A program made the translations under genes and the position numbers. Positions 18,517-27,737 of a stretch of 64,000 nucleotides of DNA are shown here, one piece after another. Numbering within the stretch: the stretch's first letter is position 1; the number at the start of each line of letters is the position of its first letter. The stretch is from Aliirhizobium wenxiniae (GTDB lineage Bacteria; Pseudomonadota; Alphaproteobacteria; Rhizobiales; Rhizobiaceae), in assembly GCF_014201355.1 (NCBI RefSeq), contig NZ_JACHEG010000002.1:1178001-1242000 (forward strand), given 5' to 3'. Under the pieces are notes generated by a model. The model searched no databases and had not been told where the DNA came from. It saw only the letters and a program-made list of their open reading frames with translations.

Positions 18517-20802
18517 ATGGTCGTGAACGATAAGGCAGGAAGCACGCGAACATCGGTAACCGAGCAGGAAGCACTCGATTTTCACTCCGATGGCCGCCCC
18601 GGCAAGCTCGAAATCACCCCGACCAAGCCGATGGCGACGCAGCGCGACCTGTCGCTGGCCTATTCTCCGGGCGTGGCCGTGCCGGTGCTGGCGATCGCTG
18701 CCGACGCAGCCAAAGCCTATGATTACACGACGCGCGGCAACATGGTGGCCGTGATTTCGAACGGCACGGCGATCCTCGGCCTCGGCAATCTCGGCGCATT
18801 GGCATCGAAACCGGTCATGGAAGGCAAGTCGGTTCTGTTCAAGCGGTTTGCCGATGTCGATTCGATCGATCTTGAAGTCGACACCGAGAATGTCGACGAG
18901 TTCATCAACTGCGTGCGTTATCTCGGTCCGTCCTTCGGTGGGATCAATCTCGAAGACATCAAGGCGCCGGAATGTTTCATCATCGAAAGCCGGTTGCGCG
19001 AACTGATGGATATTCCGGTTTTCCATGACGACCAGCACGGCACGGCAATCATCGCCGCCGCAGGCCTGATCAATGCGCTGGAGCTGACCGGTCGCGATCT
19101 GAAAACCACCAAGCTGGTTTGCAATGGTGCCGGTGCCGCCGCAATTGCCTGTATCGAACTGATCAAGGCGATGGGTTTTGCACCGGAAAACATCATCCTC
19201 TGCGACACCAAGGGCGTGATCTATCAGGGCCGTACCGAGGGCATGAACCAGTGGAAGTCGGCGCATGCAGCAAAGACTGACCGCCGCAGCCTGGAAGAAG
19301 CGATGAACGGTGCCGATGTGGTGTTCGGCCTCTCCCAGAAAGGAGCCTTCACCGAAGAGATGATCCGTTCGATGGCCGACAAGCCGATCATCTTTGCCAT
19401 GGCCAACCCGGATCCGGAAATCACGCCCGAGGAAGTGGCGCGCATCCGCGACGATGCGATCATGGCAACCGGCCGCTCGGACTATCCGAACCAGGTCAAT
19501 AATGTGCTCGGTTTCCCTTACATTTTCCGCGGCGCGCTCGATGTGCGTGCACGTCAGATCAACGACGCGATGAAGATCGCCGCCGCTCAGGCGCTGGCCA
19601 ATCTTGCCCGCGAGGCGGTGCCGGACGACGTGGCTGCGGCCTATCAGGGTGTGCGTCCGCGTTTCGGCGCACAATACATCATCCCGGTTCCGTTCGATCC
19701 TCGCCTGATCTCGGCCATTCCCATGGCGGTTGCGCAGGCTGCAATGGAAAGCGGCGTGGCGCGTCGCGACATTACCGACATCGCCGCTTACGGCCGCGAA
19801 CTTGCCGCCCGGCGCGATCCGATCGCGGCCACGACCCAGAGCATCTATGACCGGGTGCGGCGTTTCCCGAAGCGGGTTGTATTCGCCGAGGCCGAAGAAG
19901 AACAGGTCATGCGCGCCGCGATCTCCTTCTGTAACCAGGATCTCGGCACGTCCATCCTTCTCGGTCGCGACGACGTTATCCGGGCCACAGCGGAGAAAGC
20001 CGGGATCGATCTCGACCGACCGGGCATCGAGATCGTCAATGCCCGCATATCGAAGCGGACGGAAGCCTATACCGATCACCTTTATGCCCGGCTTCAGCGA
20101 CAGGGCTACCTGCTGCGTGACGTGCAGCGCCTGATCAACAATGACCGCAACCATTTTGCGGCAACTATGGTCGCCGTTGGCGATGCGGATGCGATGGTGA
20201 CCGGCACGACCCGCAACTATGCCTCTGCGCTTGCCGATGTGCGGCGCTGCATCGCGACCAAGCCCGGCCATCGGGTGATCGGGGTCTCGCTCGTCGTTGC
20301 CCGCGGCCGAACTATCTTCGTTGCGGACACAGCCGTGCATGACCAGCCGAATGCCGAGGATCTTGCCGACATCGCAACAGAGGCCGCACGCGTTGCGCGC
20401 CGCATGGGTTACGAGCCCCGCGTGGCGATGCTTGCTTACTCCAACTTCGGCCAGTCGGTTGGGGAGCGTTCCGAGCGCGTGCGCGAGGCGGTAAAAATCC
20501 TCGACAGCCGTCGGGTCGATTTCGAGTATGACGGCGAGATCGCTGCGGACGTGGCGCTCAACGCAACGCGCATGGAGCAGTACCCGTTCTGCAGGCTTTC
20601 GGGCACCGCAAACGTGCTGGTCATGCCGGCGATCCATTCGGCTTCGATTGCAACGCGCATGCTGCAGGAACTCGGCGGCTCGACGCTCATCGGCCCGCTT
20701 CTGGTCGGTCTCGACAAGTCGGTGCAGATCACCCAGATGGGCGCCAAGGACAGCGAAATCGTCAACATGGCAGCGATCGCAGCTTACAACGCAGGATCGT
20801 AA
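18517..20802 (+). CDS. tme: NADP-type malic enzyme with C-terminal phosphotransacetylase-like domain (Tme)
   Basis: Converts malate to pyruvate and CO2. The 761-residue chimeric form has an N-terminal malic domain (AYSPGVAVP, then [10 protein letters not shown]), an NAD(P)-binding domain ([15 protein letters not shown]) and, from about residue 440, a phosphotransacetylase-like domain ([16 protein letters not shown]). The ATG at 18517 has GGAGGAT five bases upstream, so it is preferred over in-frame starts at 18421. Rhizobia have two such enzymes, dme (NAD) and tme (NADP). Position between mutS and olsB matches tme as I recall it in Sinorhizobium; cofactor use is not proven by sequence. In studied cases the C-terminal domain is regulatory rather than catalytic. 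Confidence 0.92.
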   Translation: MVVNDKAGSTRTSVTEQEALDFHSDGRPGKLEITPTKPMATQRDLSLAYSPGVAVPVLAIAADAAKAYDYTTRGNMVAVISNGTAILGLGNLGALASKPVMEGKSVLFKRFADVDSIDLEVDTENVDEFINCVRYLGPSFGGINLEDIKAPECFIIESRLRELMDIPVFHDDQHGTAIIAAAGLINALELTGRDLKTTKLVCNGAGAAAIACIELIKAMGFAPENIILCDTKGVIYQGRTEGMNQWKSAHAAKTDRRSLEEAMNGADVVFGLSQKGAFTEEMIRSMADKPIIFAMANPDPEITPEEVARIRDDAIMATGRSDYPNQVNNVLGFPYIFRGALDVRARQINDAMKIAAAQALANLAREAVPDDVAAAYQGVRPRFGAQYIIPVPFDPRLISAIPMAVAQAAMESGVARRDITDIAAYGRELAARRDPIAATTQSIYDRVRRFPKRVVFAEAEEEQVMRAAISFCNQDLGTSILLGRDDVIRATAEKAGIDLDRPGIEIVNARISKRTEAYTDHLYARLQRQGYLLRDVQRLINNDRNHFAATMVAVGDADAMVTGTTRNYASALADVRRCIATKPGHRVIGVSLVVARGRTIFVADTAVHDQPNAEDLADIATEAARVARRMGYEPRVAMLAYSNFGQSVGERSERVREAVKILDSRRVDFEYDGEIAADVALNATRMEQYPFCRLSGTANVLVMPAIHSASIATRMLQELGGSTLIGPLLVGLDKSVQITQMGAKDSEIVNMAAIAAYNAGS

Positions 20803-20827
20803 GCATTTCTTGATATGACCCGCCGAG

Positions 20828-20854
20828 TGAACTAAGTTCAGTGAACTAAGTCCA
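20828..20854 (+). promoter_or_regulatory. Likely operator of the Phd/PIN toxin-antitoxin module
   Basis: Two tandem copies of a 13-base palindrome: TGAACTAAGTTCA (20828-20840, perfect around a central A) and TGAACTAAGTCCA (20842-20854, one mismatch). Outer arms CGAGTG/CACTCG flank them. They lie 15 bases before the antitoxin ATG, where antitoxin dimers of this class normally bind and autorepress. Confidence 0.75.
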
Positions 20855-20869
20855 CTCGGGGCAGATGCC

Positions 20870-21127
20870 ATGAAGACGGTCAATATTCACGAAGCAAAGA
20901 CACACCTTTCGCGCCTCGTCGAAGAGGCCGCGAAAGGCGAAGGGTTCGTCATCGCCAAGGCTGGAAAGCCGATGGTGAAGGTGGTTCCGCTTGAGGATGC
21001 GCCCGCAGGCGCCTCAAAGAAGAAACGCCGCATAGGCTTTCTCGATGGCCAGTTTTCCGTGCCGGACGACTTCGATACGATGTTCGCCAAAGAAATCGAA
21101 GATATGTTTTACGGCGAAGATAAATGA
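20870..21127 (+). CDS. Type II toxin-antitoxin antitoxin, Phd/YefM family
   Basis: An 85-residue antitoxin. The N-terminal Phd/YefM DNA-binding fold is seen as VNIHEAKTHLSRLVEEA (residues 4-20) and GEGFVIAKAGKPMVKVVP. The C-terminal half is acidic and aromatic (DDFDTMFAKEIEDMFYG), the usual toxin-wrapping tail. It overlaps the toxin gene by four bases (ATGA), so the two are translationally coupled. Paired 13-base palindromes just upstream fit autoregulation. Confidence 0.9.
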   Translation: MKTVNIHEAKTHLSRLVEEAAKGEGFVIAKAGKPMVKVVPLEDAPAGASKKKRRIGFLDGQFSVPDDFDTMFAKEIEDMFYGEDK

Positions 21128-21513
21128 GGCTCCTCCTGGATTCTCATATTTTGGTCTGGCTTGCCGCCATGAGTATCAAGCTTCCGGCACAGGCCAGACC
21201 ATTGATAGAAGATATCGATAACACCCTTTTCTTCAGCGCAGCCAGCATATGGGAGCTGTCCGTCAAGCATGCGCTCGGACGAGACAACATACCGGTTCAC
21301 CCCCGCGTGCTGCATCGCGCTCTATTGGATAACGGCTTTTTAGAGCTGCCCGTGACCAGCGGCCATGCGTTTGCACTTGAAGCCTTGCCGCCAATCCACA
21401 AAGACCCGTTCGACCGTATACTGATCGCTCAGGCCACGTCCGAAGGCATGCTTCTGCTCACTTCGGACGAGACCATCGCCAGATATAACGGGCCGATACG
21501 GCTCGTTCGCTAG
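21124..21513 (+). CDS. Type II toxin, PIN-domain ribonuclease (VapC-like)
   Basis: A 129-residue PIN domain. Acidic metal-binding residues are present in order: LLLDSH (Asp6), SIWELSVK (Glu), DPFDRILIAQA (Asp) and TSDETI (Asp). PIN toxins cut RNA, often tRNA or rRNA. The stop lies three bases from the convergent olsB stop. The module sits between tme and olsB, which I recall as neighbours in Sinorhizobium, so it is probably an acquired insertion. It looks intact and likely active. Confidence 0.9.
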   Translation: MRLLLDSHILVWLAAMSIKLPAQARPLIEDIDNTLFFSAASIWELSVKHALGRDNIPVHPRVLHRALLDNGFLELPVTSGHAFALEALPPIHKDPFDRILIAQATSEGMLLLTSDETIARYNGPIRLVR

Positions 21514-21516
21514 ATA

Positions 21517-22389
21517 TCAGCTGGCGAAGCGGCCCGCGTCGGCGCCGAAATGGTTGATGTAGCGGCCGGAAATGACGGCAATCGGCAGGACAATCAGGAC
21601 GTCGGTGGTGTTGAAGGCCTGGTCGACCACGGCACCGTCGCCGATCATAGCTCCCAGACGCAGGTACCCCTTTACCAGCGGCGGCATTGCGGACAGGGCC
21701 TGACGCGGATTGATCTCTTCGGCGGGGATCATGTCCATGTCGCAATAGAGATCCGCCTTTGCCGACACCATCCACTCATCCTTCACCAGCGAGTTCTGGT
21801 GGAGGAAGGAAAGGGCAAGCGCATGTTCCTGCGGATCGACACCGGGGAAGGAGGCGCAGCCGAACATGGCGCCCATGCCGTGCCTCAGTGCGTAAGCCCA
21901 GTTGCCCTGCCAGAGCAGTTCCACGGTCCGCTTCGTGCGATAGTCTGGCAGAACGCAGGAACGGCCGAGTTCCATGAACTGCTTGTCGGGATGGCGCTTC
22001 AGGAGCGGCTCGATATCGAATTCCGATTCGGAATAGAAACCACCATTGGCCATGGCGACTTCTTGACGCAACAGGCGGTAGGTGCCAACGATCTGATCTT
22101 CGATTTCGCCATCGATCGCATTGTCGACCACCAGGAGATGATCGCAGATATCGTCATAGCTATCGAAATCGCGCTTGAGATGCATTGCCTCGGGAGGCAG
22201 CATCGCATTCATCTCTTCAACGAAAACGCGATAGCGAACCGACTGTGCCGCATCGATCTCCCGGCTGTTGCGCGCAAGCCGTGTTTCCAACGAGCCTATT
22301 CGGCCGAATACATCGCTCTTCTCGATGGAAGGCGCCGGTGTCGAGGGATGATCGAGGGTCAATTCGCGGTTCAGGAGTTCGATTGCCAT
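21517..22389 (-). CDS. olsB: L-ornithine N(alpha)-acyltransferase OlsB
   Basis: Transfers a 3-hydroxyacyl group from ACP to ornithine, the first step of ornithine lipid synthesis. The 290-residue protein has a GNAT-like fold of the autoinducer-synthase-related type: AQSVRYRVFVEEM (about residues 49-61), LKRDFDSYDDICDHLLVVD (about residues 72-90), then IVGTYRLLR and the LELGRSCV-type motif here as MELGRSCVLPDYR. It completes the pathway with olsA at 679-1482. In many bacteria ornithine lipids rise under phosphate limitation; no PHO box was identified upstream. Confidence 0.92.
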   Translation of the reverse strand: MAIELLNRELTLDHPSTPAPSIEKSDVFGRIGSLETRLARNSREIDAAQSVRYRVFVEEMNAMLPPEAMHLKRDFDSYDDICDHLLVVDNAIDGEIEDQIVGTYRLLRQEVAMANGGFYSESEFDIEPLLKRHPDKQFMELGRSCVLPDYRTKRTVELLWQGNWAYALRHGMGAMFGCASFPGVDPQEHALALSFLHQNSLVKDEWMVSAKADLYCDMDMIPAEEINPRQALSAMPPLVKGYLRLGAMIGDGAVVDQAFNTTDVLIVLPIAVISGRYINHFGADAGRFAS

Positions 22390-22487
22390 GGTGAGTCACC
22401 CGTACCGGTTGGATCACCGCCATTAATCACGTCTCTGCAACAGGAACGTGACATCGATTGTCACAATAGGCTGCGGCTCAGAATCCG

Positions 22488-24284
22488 TCAACGGAGACGA
22501 TGACGCGCAATATTCTCCGAGAGAAGATGGCTGATGTCTTCTAGTAAACGGGCTGGTTCTACGGGTTTTTGCAGGACTCTTTGTGCACCGGCAGTCGACG
22601 CGTTTTGCAGAGCCTCGTCGCGATCTTCGCCTGTCAGGACGATCACCGGAACTGCGAGACTATTTGTTGTTTTTTCGACCTCGCGCAGGTCGGCGAGAAC
22701 ATCCAACGGATCCCCGCCCGGCATGTTCAGGTCGGTTATAATCAGGTCAGGCCGCGCGCCGGGGGCGCGAACAAGATTGTAGAAACTCGGGACATCCGTG
22801 ACCCATCGAACCTTGTGACCATTCTTCTGCAGCATGGTACGCAGCAGCATGGCACTGACCGGATCATCTTCGGCAAGAACGATATCCAACTCGTTTTGGA
22901 TATCGAACGGCACAAATGCTTCGCTCCCCTCCTCATGGGACGGCATGCTCTGCGACTGATTGGCGATACGGCTGAAACCACGCATGCGGCCACTCAACAC
23001 GTCGACAAGCGACCGCTCTCGCAGGGGGCGGATCAGCCAGGCATCGAACAAATCCTGCGGCTGCGAGGCCCGCTCCTCCGGATTGACGAGAAGAATGCGA
23101 TGCAGAGGTTTGTGAAGCGGCTCGCAGGCATAATCCGATGCCAGCCGGTGATCGACGATCAGATCCGTGAAAGGCGCTTGCCCTTCCGCCGCTCGGTCGA
23201 TCAGCATCGACACCTCCTGCGTGCTGCAGAGATGGCGGCAACGGCCGCCCAGCGCCTCGATCGTTGCAACGGTAGCCTGAGCCGTTGGTCCTTGCGGCGC
23301 GAGCAAGATCACACGAGACCGCGCCAGCATGCCGCTTCTATCGGTTTCGCCCGCCGCCACATCTTCGGCAAGGCGAACAGGGAAGCGAATTTTGAACGTA
23401 CTCCCCTCCCCCTTCCGGCTCTTGACCGATAGGGAACCGTCGAACTCTGCCAGAATGCGCGACGCAATGCCGAGGCCGAGGCCGGTCCCTCCACTACGAG
23501 CTTCCACCGATCCGACCTGTTCGAACTCACCGAAAATTCGCGCCTGCTCCTGGGGTGTCATTCCCGGACCGGTATCGATGACAGCGATTTCGACGTTCTC
23601 CTCGGCAAGGGCCACCCGAACGAGCACACCACCGCTGGAGGTGAATTTTACCGCGTTGCCCATGACATTGAACAAAACCTGGCGGAGGCGGGCGGGATCG
23701 AAATCCAGCAATTCCGGGAGATCGGCGGCAAAGGTCGCGGCAATCTCGATGCGTTTTTCGTGGGCGCGTGGAGAGAGCATTTCCACGACGCTTTCCAGCA
23801 ACTGGCGAAGATTTTCCGCTCTGGTGTTCAGCCGGAACCGGCCTGCCTCCATGGTGGAGAGATCGAGGATATCATCGACCAGCTGGGCCAGGAGATGGCC
23901 GGACTGGCGAATGCCGCTGAGATAGTTCTGCTGTTCGGCAGTCAGCTTCGTCTGGCTGAGCAGATGTGTCATGCCGAGAATGCCATTCAGTGGCGTGCGG
24001 ATCTCATGCACGACCGTCGAAAGGCGGCGCGATTTCGCCTCGCTAGCAGCTTCGGATTCCTTCAGGCGGTTCTTCAGCGAGTGCCTGCCCGGCGACAAAC
24101 GTGTCAACTGGAAAATAAGGTTCTGCAGTGGGTTCAGGTGTCGAGGGGTTGCGGCTGCGAAGAAATCCATTTCTTCTGGCGGCTCGACGATGAGTTCAGA
24201 CAATTGCTCCGCCTGCCCTTCAGCAGAATGGGGCTGGGAGAAGGCCTTGGTCAGTCTGTCTTGCAACTCGGCGAGGGTGCGCAT
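22488..24284 (-). CDS. Soluble hybrid histidine kinase with C-terminal receiver domain
   Basis: A 598-residue kinase with no membrane segment. Order: unassigned N-terminal region (1-80), HisKA with the phosphorylated His at VVHEIRTPLNG (His93), HATPase_c (N box around VMGNAVKFTS; GTGLGLGIA), a degenerate middle region (about 325-455), and a receiver domain with LIITDLNMPGG (Asp near residue 510). There is no output domain, so it should pass phosphate to an unknown HPt or regulator. It stands between olsB and lspA; no cognate regulator is adjacent. Confidence 0.88.
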   Translation of the reverse strand: MRTLAELQDRLTKAFSQPHSAEGQAEQLSELIVEPPEEMDFFAAATPRHLNPLQNLIFQLTRLSPGRHSLKNRLKESEAASEAKSRRLSTVVHEIRTPLNGILGMTHLLSQTKLTAEQQNYLSGIRQSGHLLAQLVDDILDLSTMEAGRFRLNTRAENLRQLLESVVEMLSPRAHEKRIEIAATFAADLPELLDFDPARLRQVLFNVMGNAVKFTSSGGVLVRVALAEENVEIAVIDTGPGMTPQEQARIFGEFEQVGSVEARSGGTGLGLGIASRILAEFDGSLSVKSRKGEGSTFKIRFPVRLAEDVAAGETDRSGMLARSRVILLAPQGPTAQATVATIEALGGRCRHLCSTQEVSMLIDRAAEGQAPFTDLIVDHRLASDYACEPLHKPLHRILLVNPEERASQPQDLFDAWLIRPLRERSLVDVLSGRMRGFSRIANQSQSMPSHEEGSEAFVPFDIQNELDIVLAEDDPVSAMLLRTMLQKNGHKVRWVTDVPSFYNLVRAPGARPDLIITDLNMPGGDPLDVLADLREVEKTTNSLAVPVIVLTGEDRDEALQNASTAGAQRVLQKPVEPARLLEDISHLLSENIARHRLR

Positions 24285-24342
24285 GGATTAAGCCTACACG
24301 GGCTTTCCTTCGCAATCCTTAGGCCGACGGCTTAACAGGGAC

Positions 24343-24831
24343 TTAATCGCTCGATTTCGATCCGACAAGCTCATCTAGAATAACCAAGCCGGCTCCGATA
24401 GTTATGAAGCTGTCGGCCAGATTGAAGACGGCAAACGACCACGTCTCTGTATGAAACAGGATGTAATCTATGACGTGACCATAGACCAAACCGTCGATCA
24501 GGTTACCGACAGCGCCGGCTATGATCAGGGTGAAACCTGCATGCGCAAATGTTCTCGAAACCGGGGTGCGGCGCCAAAGCCAGAGAACGACACCAACGAT
24601 GACGATGCGCATGCCAATGATGAATTCGCGCTCCATGCCGGAGAGAAGCGAGAAAGCAACACCGAGATTATAGGTTCGGAAGAGCGCCAGGAACGGGATG
24701 ACCGGCACCGCCTCATGCATGGGCAGGTAGGCTTCAACCGCCAGCTTGATCACCTGATCGAGGATGACTGCGGCCACGATGACGATCCCCGCAATCAGGG
24801 GGTGGGACAGAGGTGTTACGCCTTTCGTCAT
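24343..24831 (-). CDS. lspA: Lipoprotein signal peptidase LspA (signal peptidase II)
   Basis: A 162-residue inner-membrane aspartyl protease with four hydrophobic helices. The catalytic Asp motifs are [16 protein letters not shown] (about residues 108-123) and [11 protein letters not shown] (about residues 134-144). It removes signal peptides from prolipoproteins after lipid attachment. It overlaps the upstream methyltransferase gene by four bases (ATGA), so the two are translationally coupled. Confidence 0.96.
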   Translation of the reverse strand: MTKGVTPLSHPLIAGIVIVAAVILDQVIKLAVEAYLPMHEAVPVIPFLALFRTYNLGVAFSLLSGMEREFIIGMRIVIVGVVLWLWRRTPVSRTFAHAGFTLIIAGAVGNLIDGLVYGHVIDYILFHTETWSFAVFNLADSFITIGAGLVILDELVGSKSSD

Positions 24832-25688
24832 GTTCTGTCTTCCAACGTCAGGAGGTGGCGGCGCGCTTCGAAAAGCATGACGGCGGTTGCGACGGCCAGA
24901 TTGAGACTATCGGCAAGGCCCTGCTGAGGTATGCGAACAGTACGATTGGCGGCCTTGGCCAGATTGTCCGGCAGGCCGGACTGTTCGTTGCCCATCAGGA
25001 TGACGACCGGCTTGCTCTTGTAGTCGGCCGTTCGGTAATCGACGGCACCGGCAAGATGGGTTGCCACGACATTGACGCCGGAACGTTTCTGCCAGCCAAG
25101 AAATTCGTCCACCGAGCATTTCACCACGGGAAGCGCGAAAACCGAGCCCATCGTGGCACGGACGGTTTCCAGTGAGAACGGATCCGTACAATCGCCAACG
25201 AGGATGACAGCAGAGGCACCGGCGGCATCGGCAGTGCGGATGATCGTTCCGAGATTGCCGGGATCACGCACGCGGTCCAGAGCCACAATGGTTTCATCGC
25301 TTTCAGGCGCCAGGTCTTCCAAGCGCTTCCAGCGCTGCTCGAAAATACCGACAACCATCTGCGGGTTATCGCGGCGGGTGACCGACGAGAGAACCTTTTC
25401 CGAGACTTCCAGAACGAGACCGCCATTTGCCACAGTGCGGGTTGCGACCTGCTCGACCAACGGCTTGCCCTTCGCAGCCTTGGCGTAAATCAGTGTGCGA
25501 ATTTCCCAGCCCAGTTCCAGCGCGTCGATGACGAGCTTCAGGCCTTCGGCCATGAAAATCCCGGCGGCTTCGCGGTCCTTCTTGTTGGAAAGCGCCTTGA
25601 TATACTTGATGATCGGGTTGGCGAGCGAGGTGACTTCCTTTACCTGCCCAACCTTGCGGGCACCCGGCTTTCTAAAATCGTCTGTCAT
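24828..25688 (-). CDS. TrmH/SpoU-family RNA 2'-O-methyltransferase
   Basis: A 286-residue SPOUT methyltransferase. It has an N-terminal substrate-binding domain (about residues 20-110) and the SpoU motifs [18 protein letters not shown] (about residues 139-156), [10 protein letters not shown] and [19 protein letters not shown]. These form the knotted SAM site. The target, 23S rRNA or tRNA ribose, is not determined. It overlaps lspA and the following methyltransferase gene by four bases on each side, making a three-gene coupled unit. Confidence 0.92.
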   Translation of the reverse strand: MTDDFRKPGARKVGQVKEVTSLANPIIKYIKALSNKKDREAAGIFMAEGLKLVIDALELGWEIRTLIYAKAAKGKPLVEQVATRTVANGGLVLEVSEKVLSSVTRRDNPQMVVGIFEQRWKRLEDLAPESDETIVALDRVRDPGNLGTIIRTADAAGASAVILVGDCTDPFSLETVRATMGSVFALPVVKCSVDEFLGWQKRSGVNVVATHLAGAVDYRTADYKSKPVVILMGNEQSGLPDNLAKAANRTVRIPQQGLADSLNLAVATAVMLFEARRHLLTLEDRT

Positions 25689-26869
25689 TGGGAAACCCAG
25701 CGGCTGAAGAGTGAGGTGGATAGGGCACGGCCACGGGCCTGGCCGTCGATACCCGTCTCACGAATGACGAGTTCACCCGATTCCACCGTGCCACCGGCAC
25801 CGCGCATGGTTTCGCGCATCAGCTCGTGGATGGAATAGAAGCTTGCCCGGATGGAATAGGCCGTCAGTACCAGCCCGACGGAATTCTTCGACAGAAGTTC
25901 ACGGCAGATGTCGAGCATGACGGGCAGGTGCTCGAAAAGCTCCCAAACTTCCCCATTCGGGCCACGGCCAAATTTCGGGGGATCTGTCAGGATGATGTCA
26001 TAGGTGCTGCCCCGGCGCTCCTCGCGCAGGATGAATTTCATCGCATCCTCGCAGATCCAGCGGATCGGCGCCTTGTCGAGACGCGAAAGAGCCTGGTTTT
26101 CCCGCGCCCAGCCGATGGCCTTCTTAGAGGCGTCGACATGGGTCACCTCTGCGCCGGCAGCGGCTGCCACGAGCGACGCTACCCCGGTGTAACCAAAGAG
26201 GTTGAGCACCCTGAGCGTACGGCCCTTGGCCTTTGCCTCTTCCACCTGATCCCTTACCCAGGTCCAGTGAACGATCTGCTCGGGAAAAAAGCCCATATGG
26301 CGGAATGCGGTAAAGCGGCCCTGAAAATCGATGTCGAGCAGCGAGAGCGGCCAGGTTTCGCCAAGAGCCTCGCGTGGAAACTTCCAGCGGCCCATACCGT
26401 CTTCATCGGTGTTGCCGGTGAAGACCGCATCAGCCCTGTTCCAGACGTCCGCAGACAGAGATGGCTGCCAGAGCGCCTGCGCCTCGGGCCTGACGACAAA
26501 ATACGGACCGTATTTTTCGAGCTTGAGACCCTTGCCGCTGTCGACCAGGTGGAAATCGCCGGCATTCTGCGACTCAAGGATAATCGGGACATTTTCTTTC
26601 GGCAGATCGCCCTTGCGTACCATAAGCGGTCGCGTCTGCGCTGCAGACTGGCTGATGACGGGCTTGACCTCGCTCGCCTTGTCGCCTGCCTTCGGACGCG
26701 ATGCGGCAACGGGAGACTTCGGCTTGCCGGTGGTGCTATGCCGGTCCTGCGCATTGCCGCCCCGAGAAGGAGCCTTCTGCCCCATCCGCTTGTCTCTGCT
26801 CTTCAACGGTTGATCCTTCGCTTTCATTTTCGTGCAGATAGCATCTGCAGCGCATTCGGCAAAGCCCAT
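25685..26869 (-). CDS. RlmI/RlmK-like class I SAM-dependent RNA methyltransferase
   Basis: About 394 residues if the first ATG is used. Alternative in-frame ATGs at 26827 and 26785 are plausible, because the first 80 residues are lysine/serine-rich and unconserved. The core has LNLFGYTGVASLVAAAAGA (SAM motif I), THVDASKKAIGWAREN (motif II) and TDPPKFGRG (motif IV). These fit the large-subunit rRNA methyltransferase group or related DUF enzymes. The stop overlaps the start of the TrmH-family gene by four bases. The exact RNA target is unknown. Confidence 0.83.
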   Translation of the reverse strand: MGFAECAADAICTKMKAKDQPLKSRDKRMGQKAPSRGGNAQDRHSTTGKPKSPVAASRPKAGDKASEVKPVISQSAAQTRPLMVRKGDLPKENVPIILESQNAGDFHLVDSGKGLKLEKYGPYFVVRPEAQALWQPSLSADVWNRADAVFTGNTDEDGMGRWKFPREALGETWPLSLLDIDFQGRFTAFRHMGFFPEQIVHWTWVRDQVEEAKAKGRTLRVLNLFGYTGVASLVAAAAGAEVTHVDASKKAIGWARENQALSRLDKAPIRWICEDAMKFILREERRGSTYDIILTDPPKFGRGPNGEVWELFEHLPVMLDICRELLSKNSVGLVLTAYSIRASFYSIHELMRETMRGAGGTVESGELVIRETGIDGQARGRALSTSLFSRWVSQ

Positions 26870-27016
26870 GCGATCACGCGCGACGGAAGCAAATGCGGAG
26901 AGCCATATGAGGCTATTAGAGGTCCGCGGGCCGAAAAGATGCTCACGATGTCAGGAAGATTTCATCACAGCGCTTACGCGAGACTGCGAAGGGACCGGGG
27001 CCGGTTCCGCCATCTG

Positions 27017-27328
27017 TCAGCCCCGTCGAGCAGCGATCGCTTTATGCTCTTTCTGCCATTTCACCGCTTCCTTGGCTTCGACGCGAGCCTGGCGGCGATA
27101 GCGGCCCTGTTTCCACCACGTCACCGATGCACCGATCGCCATGCCGACGAAAAGTGCCAGGAAAACGAAAACAAAGAAGGGCGCCGAAACGGACAATATG
27201 CTGTCTTGCGGACGGAACGGGTTAAGCGCCAGTGTGACAACCTGTCTATTCGCCACCGCCAAGACAATCAGGACGATGCCAATCGGCACGAAAACGACAA
27301 GCGACACAATACGCTTAAGCTTCGTCAT
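27017..27328 (-). CDS. LapA-domain (DUF1049) small membrane protein
   Basis: A 103-residue protein with two hydrophobic helices (about residues 8-26 and 43-68) followed by a basic, charged C-terminal part (about residues 72-103). This is the LapA (lipopolysaccharide assembly protein A) layout. The ATG follows GGAGTGACCT. It lies after ihfB on the same strand, the sppA-ihfB-lapA order common in rhizobia. In E. coli LapA acts with LapB in LPS synthesis control; that role here is inferred. Confidence 0.85.
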   Translation of the reverse strand: MTKLKRIVSLVVFVPIGIVLIVLAVANRQVVTLALNPFRPQDSILSVSAPFFVFVFLALFVGMAIGASVTWWKQGRYRRQARVEAKEAVKWQKEHKAIAARRG

Positions 27329-27411
27329 AGGTCACTCCGGCAATTTCTCATTCAGCCATAGCAGATTGGCCCGGACGCCGCAGTTTCAAGACCCTGCGGC
27401 GATATCCACGC

Positions 27412-27711
27412 TCAATCGTCCTCGTCGGCCATGCCCGGGTTGAGGCGCTCACGCAACTCTTTACCGGTTTTGAAAAACGGTACCCATTTTTCTTCGACAA
27501 AGACGCTCTCACCCGTACGGGGGTTGCGCCCGGAGCGCGAGGGACGGTTCTTTACTGAGAACGCGCCGAAACCACGCAGTTCGACCCGGTTGCCGCCAGC
27601 AAGCGCATCCGTGATTTCATCGAGCACGGCATTGACGATGTTCTCGACGTCGCGATGGTAGAGATGCGGATTGCGTGCCGCAACGATCTGTACCAATTCG
27701 GATTTAATCAC
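27412..27711 (-). CDS. ihfB: Integration host factor subunit beta
   Basis: A 99-residue DNA-bending protein of the HU/IHF family. It starts [20 protein letters not shown] from a GTG codon (27709-27711) and includes [22 protein letters not shown], the beta-arm with the conserved proline that intercalates into DNA. It pairs with IhfA, which is not in this window. It sits 26 bases after sppA on the same strand. IHF assists RpoN-dependent promoters, and rpoN lies 3.4 kb away. Confidence 0.95.
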   Translation of the reverse strand: MIKSELVQIVAARNPHLYHRDVENIVNAVLDEITDALAGGNRVELRGFGAFSVKNRPSRSGRNPRTGESVFVEEKWVPFFKTGKELRERLNPGMADEDD

Positions 27712-27737
27712 GGTTGCCCCCTGAAAAAATTAGATTT

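Noticed and set aside
18484-20883. A 799-codon open frame on the minus strand opposite tme
   Set aside because: It is antisense to a clear malic enzyme, rich in His/Arg/Asp as expected of a reverse complement of high-GC code, and has no recognisable motif.
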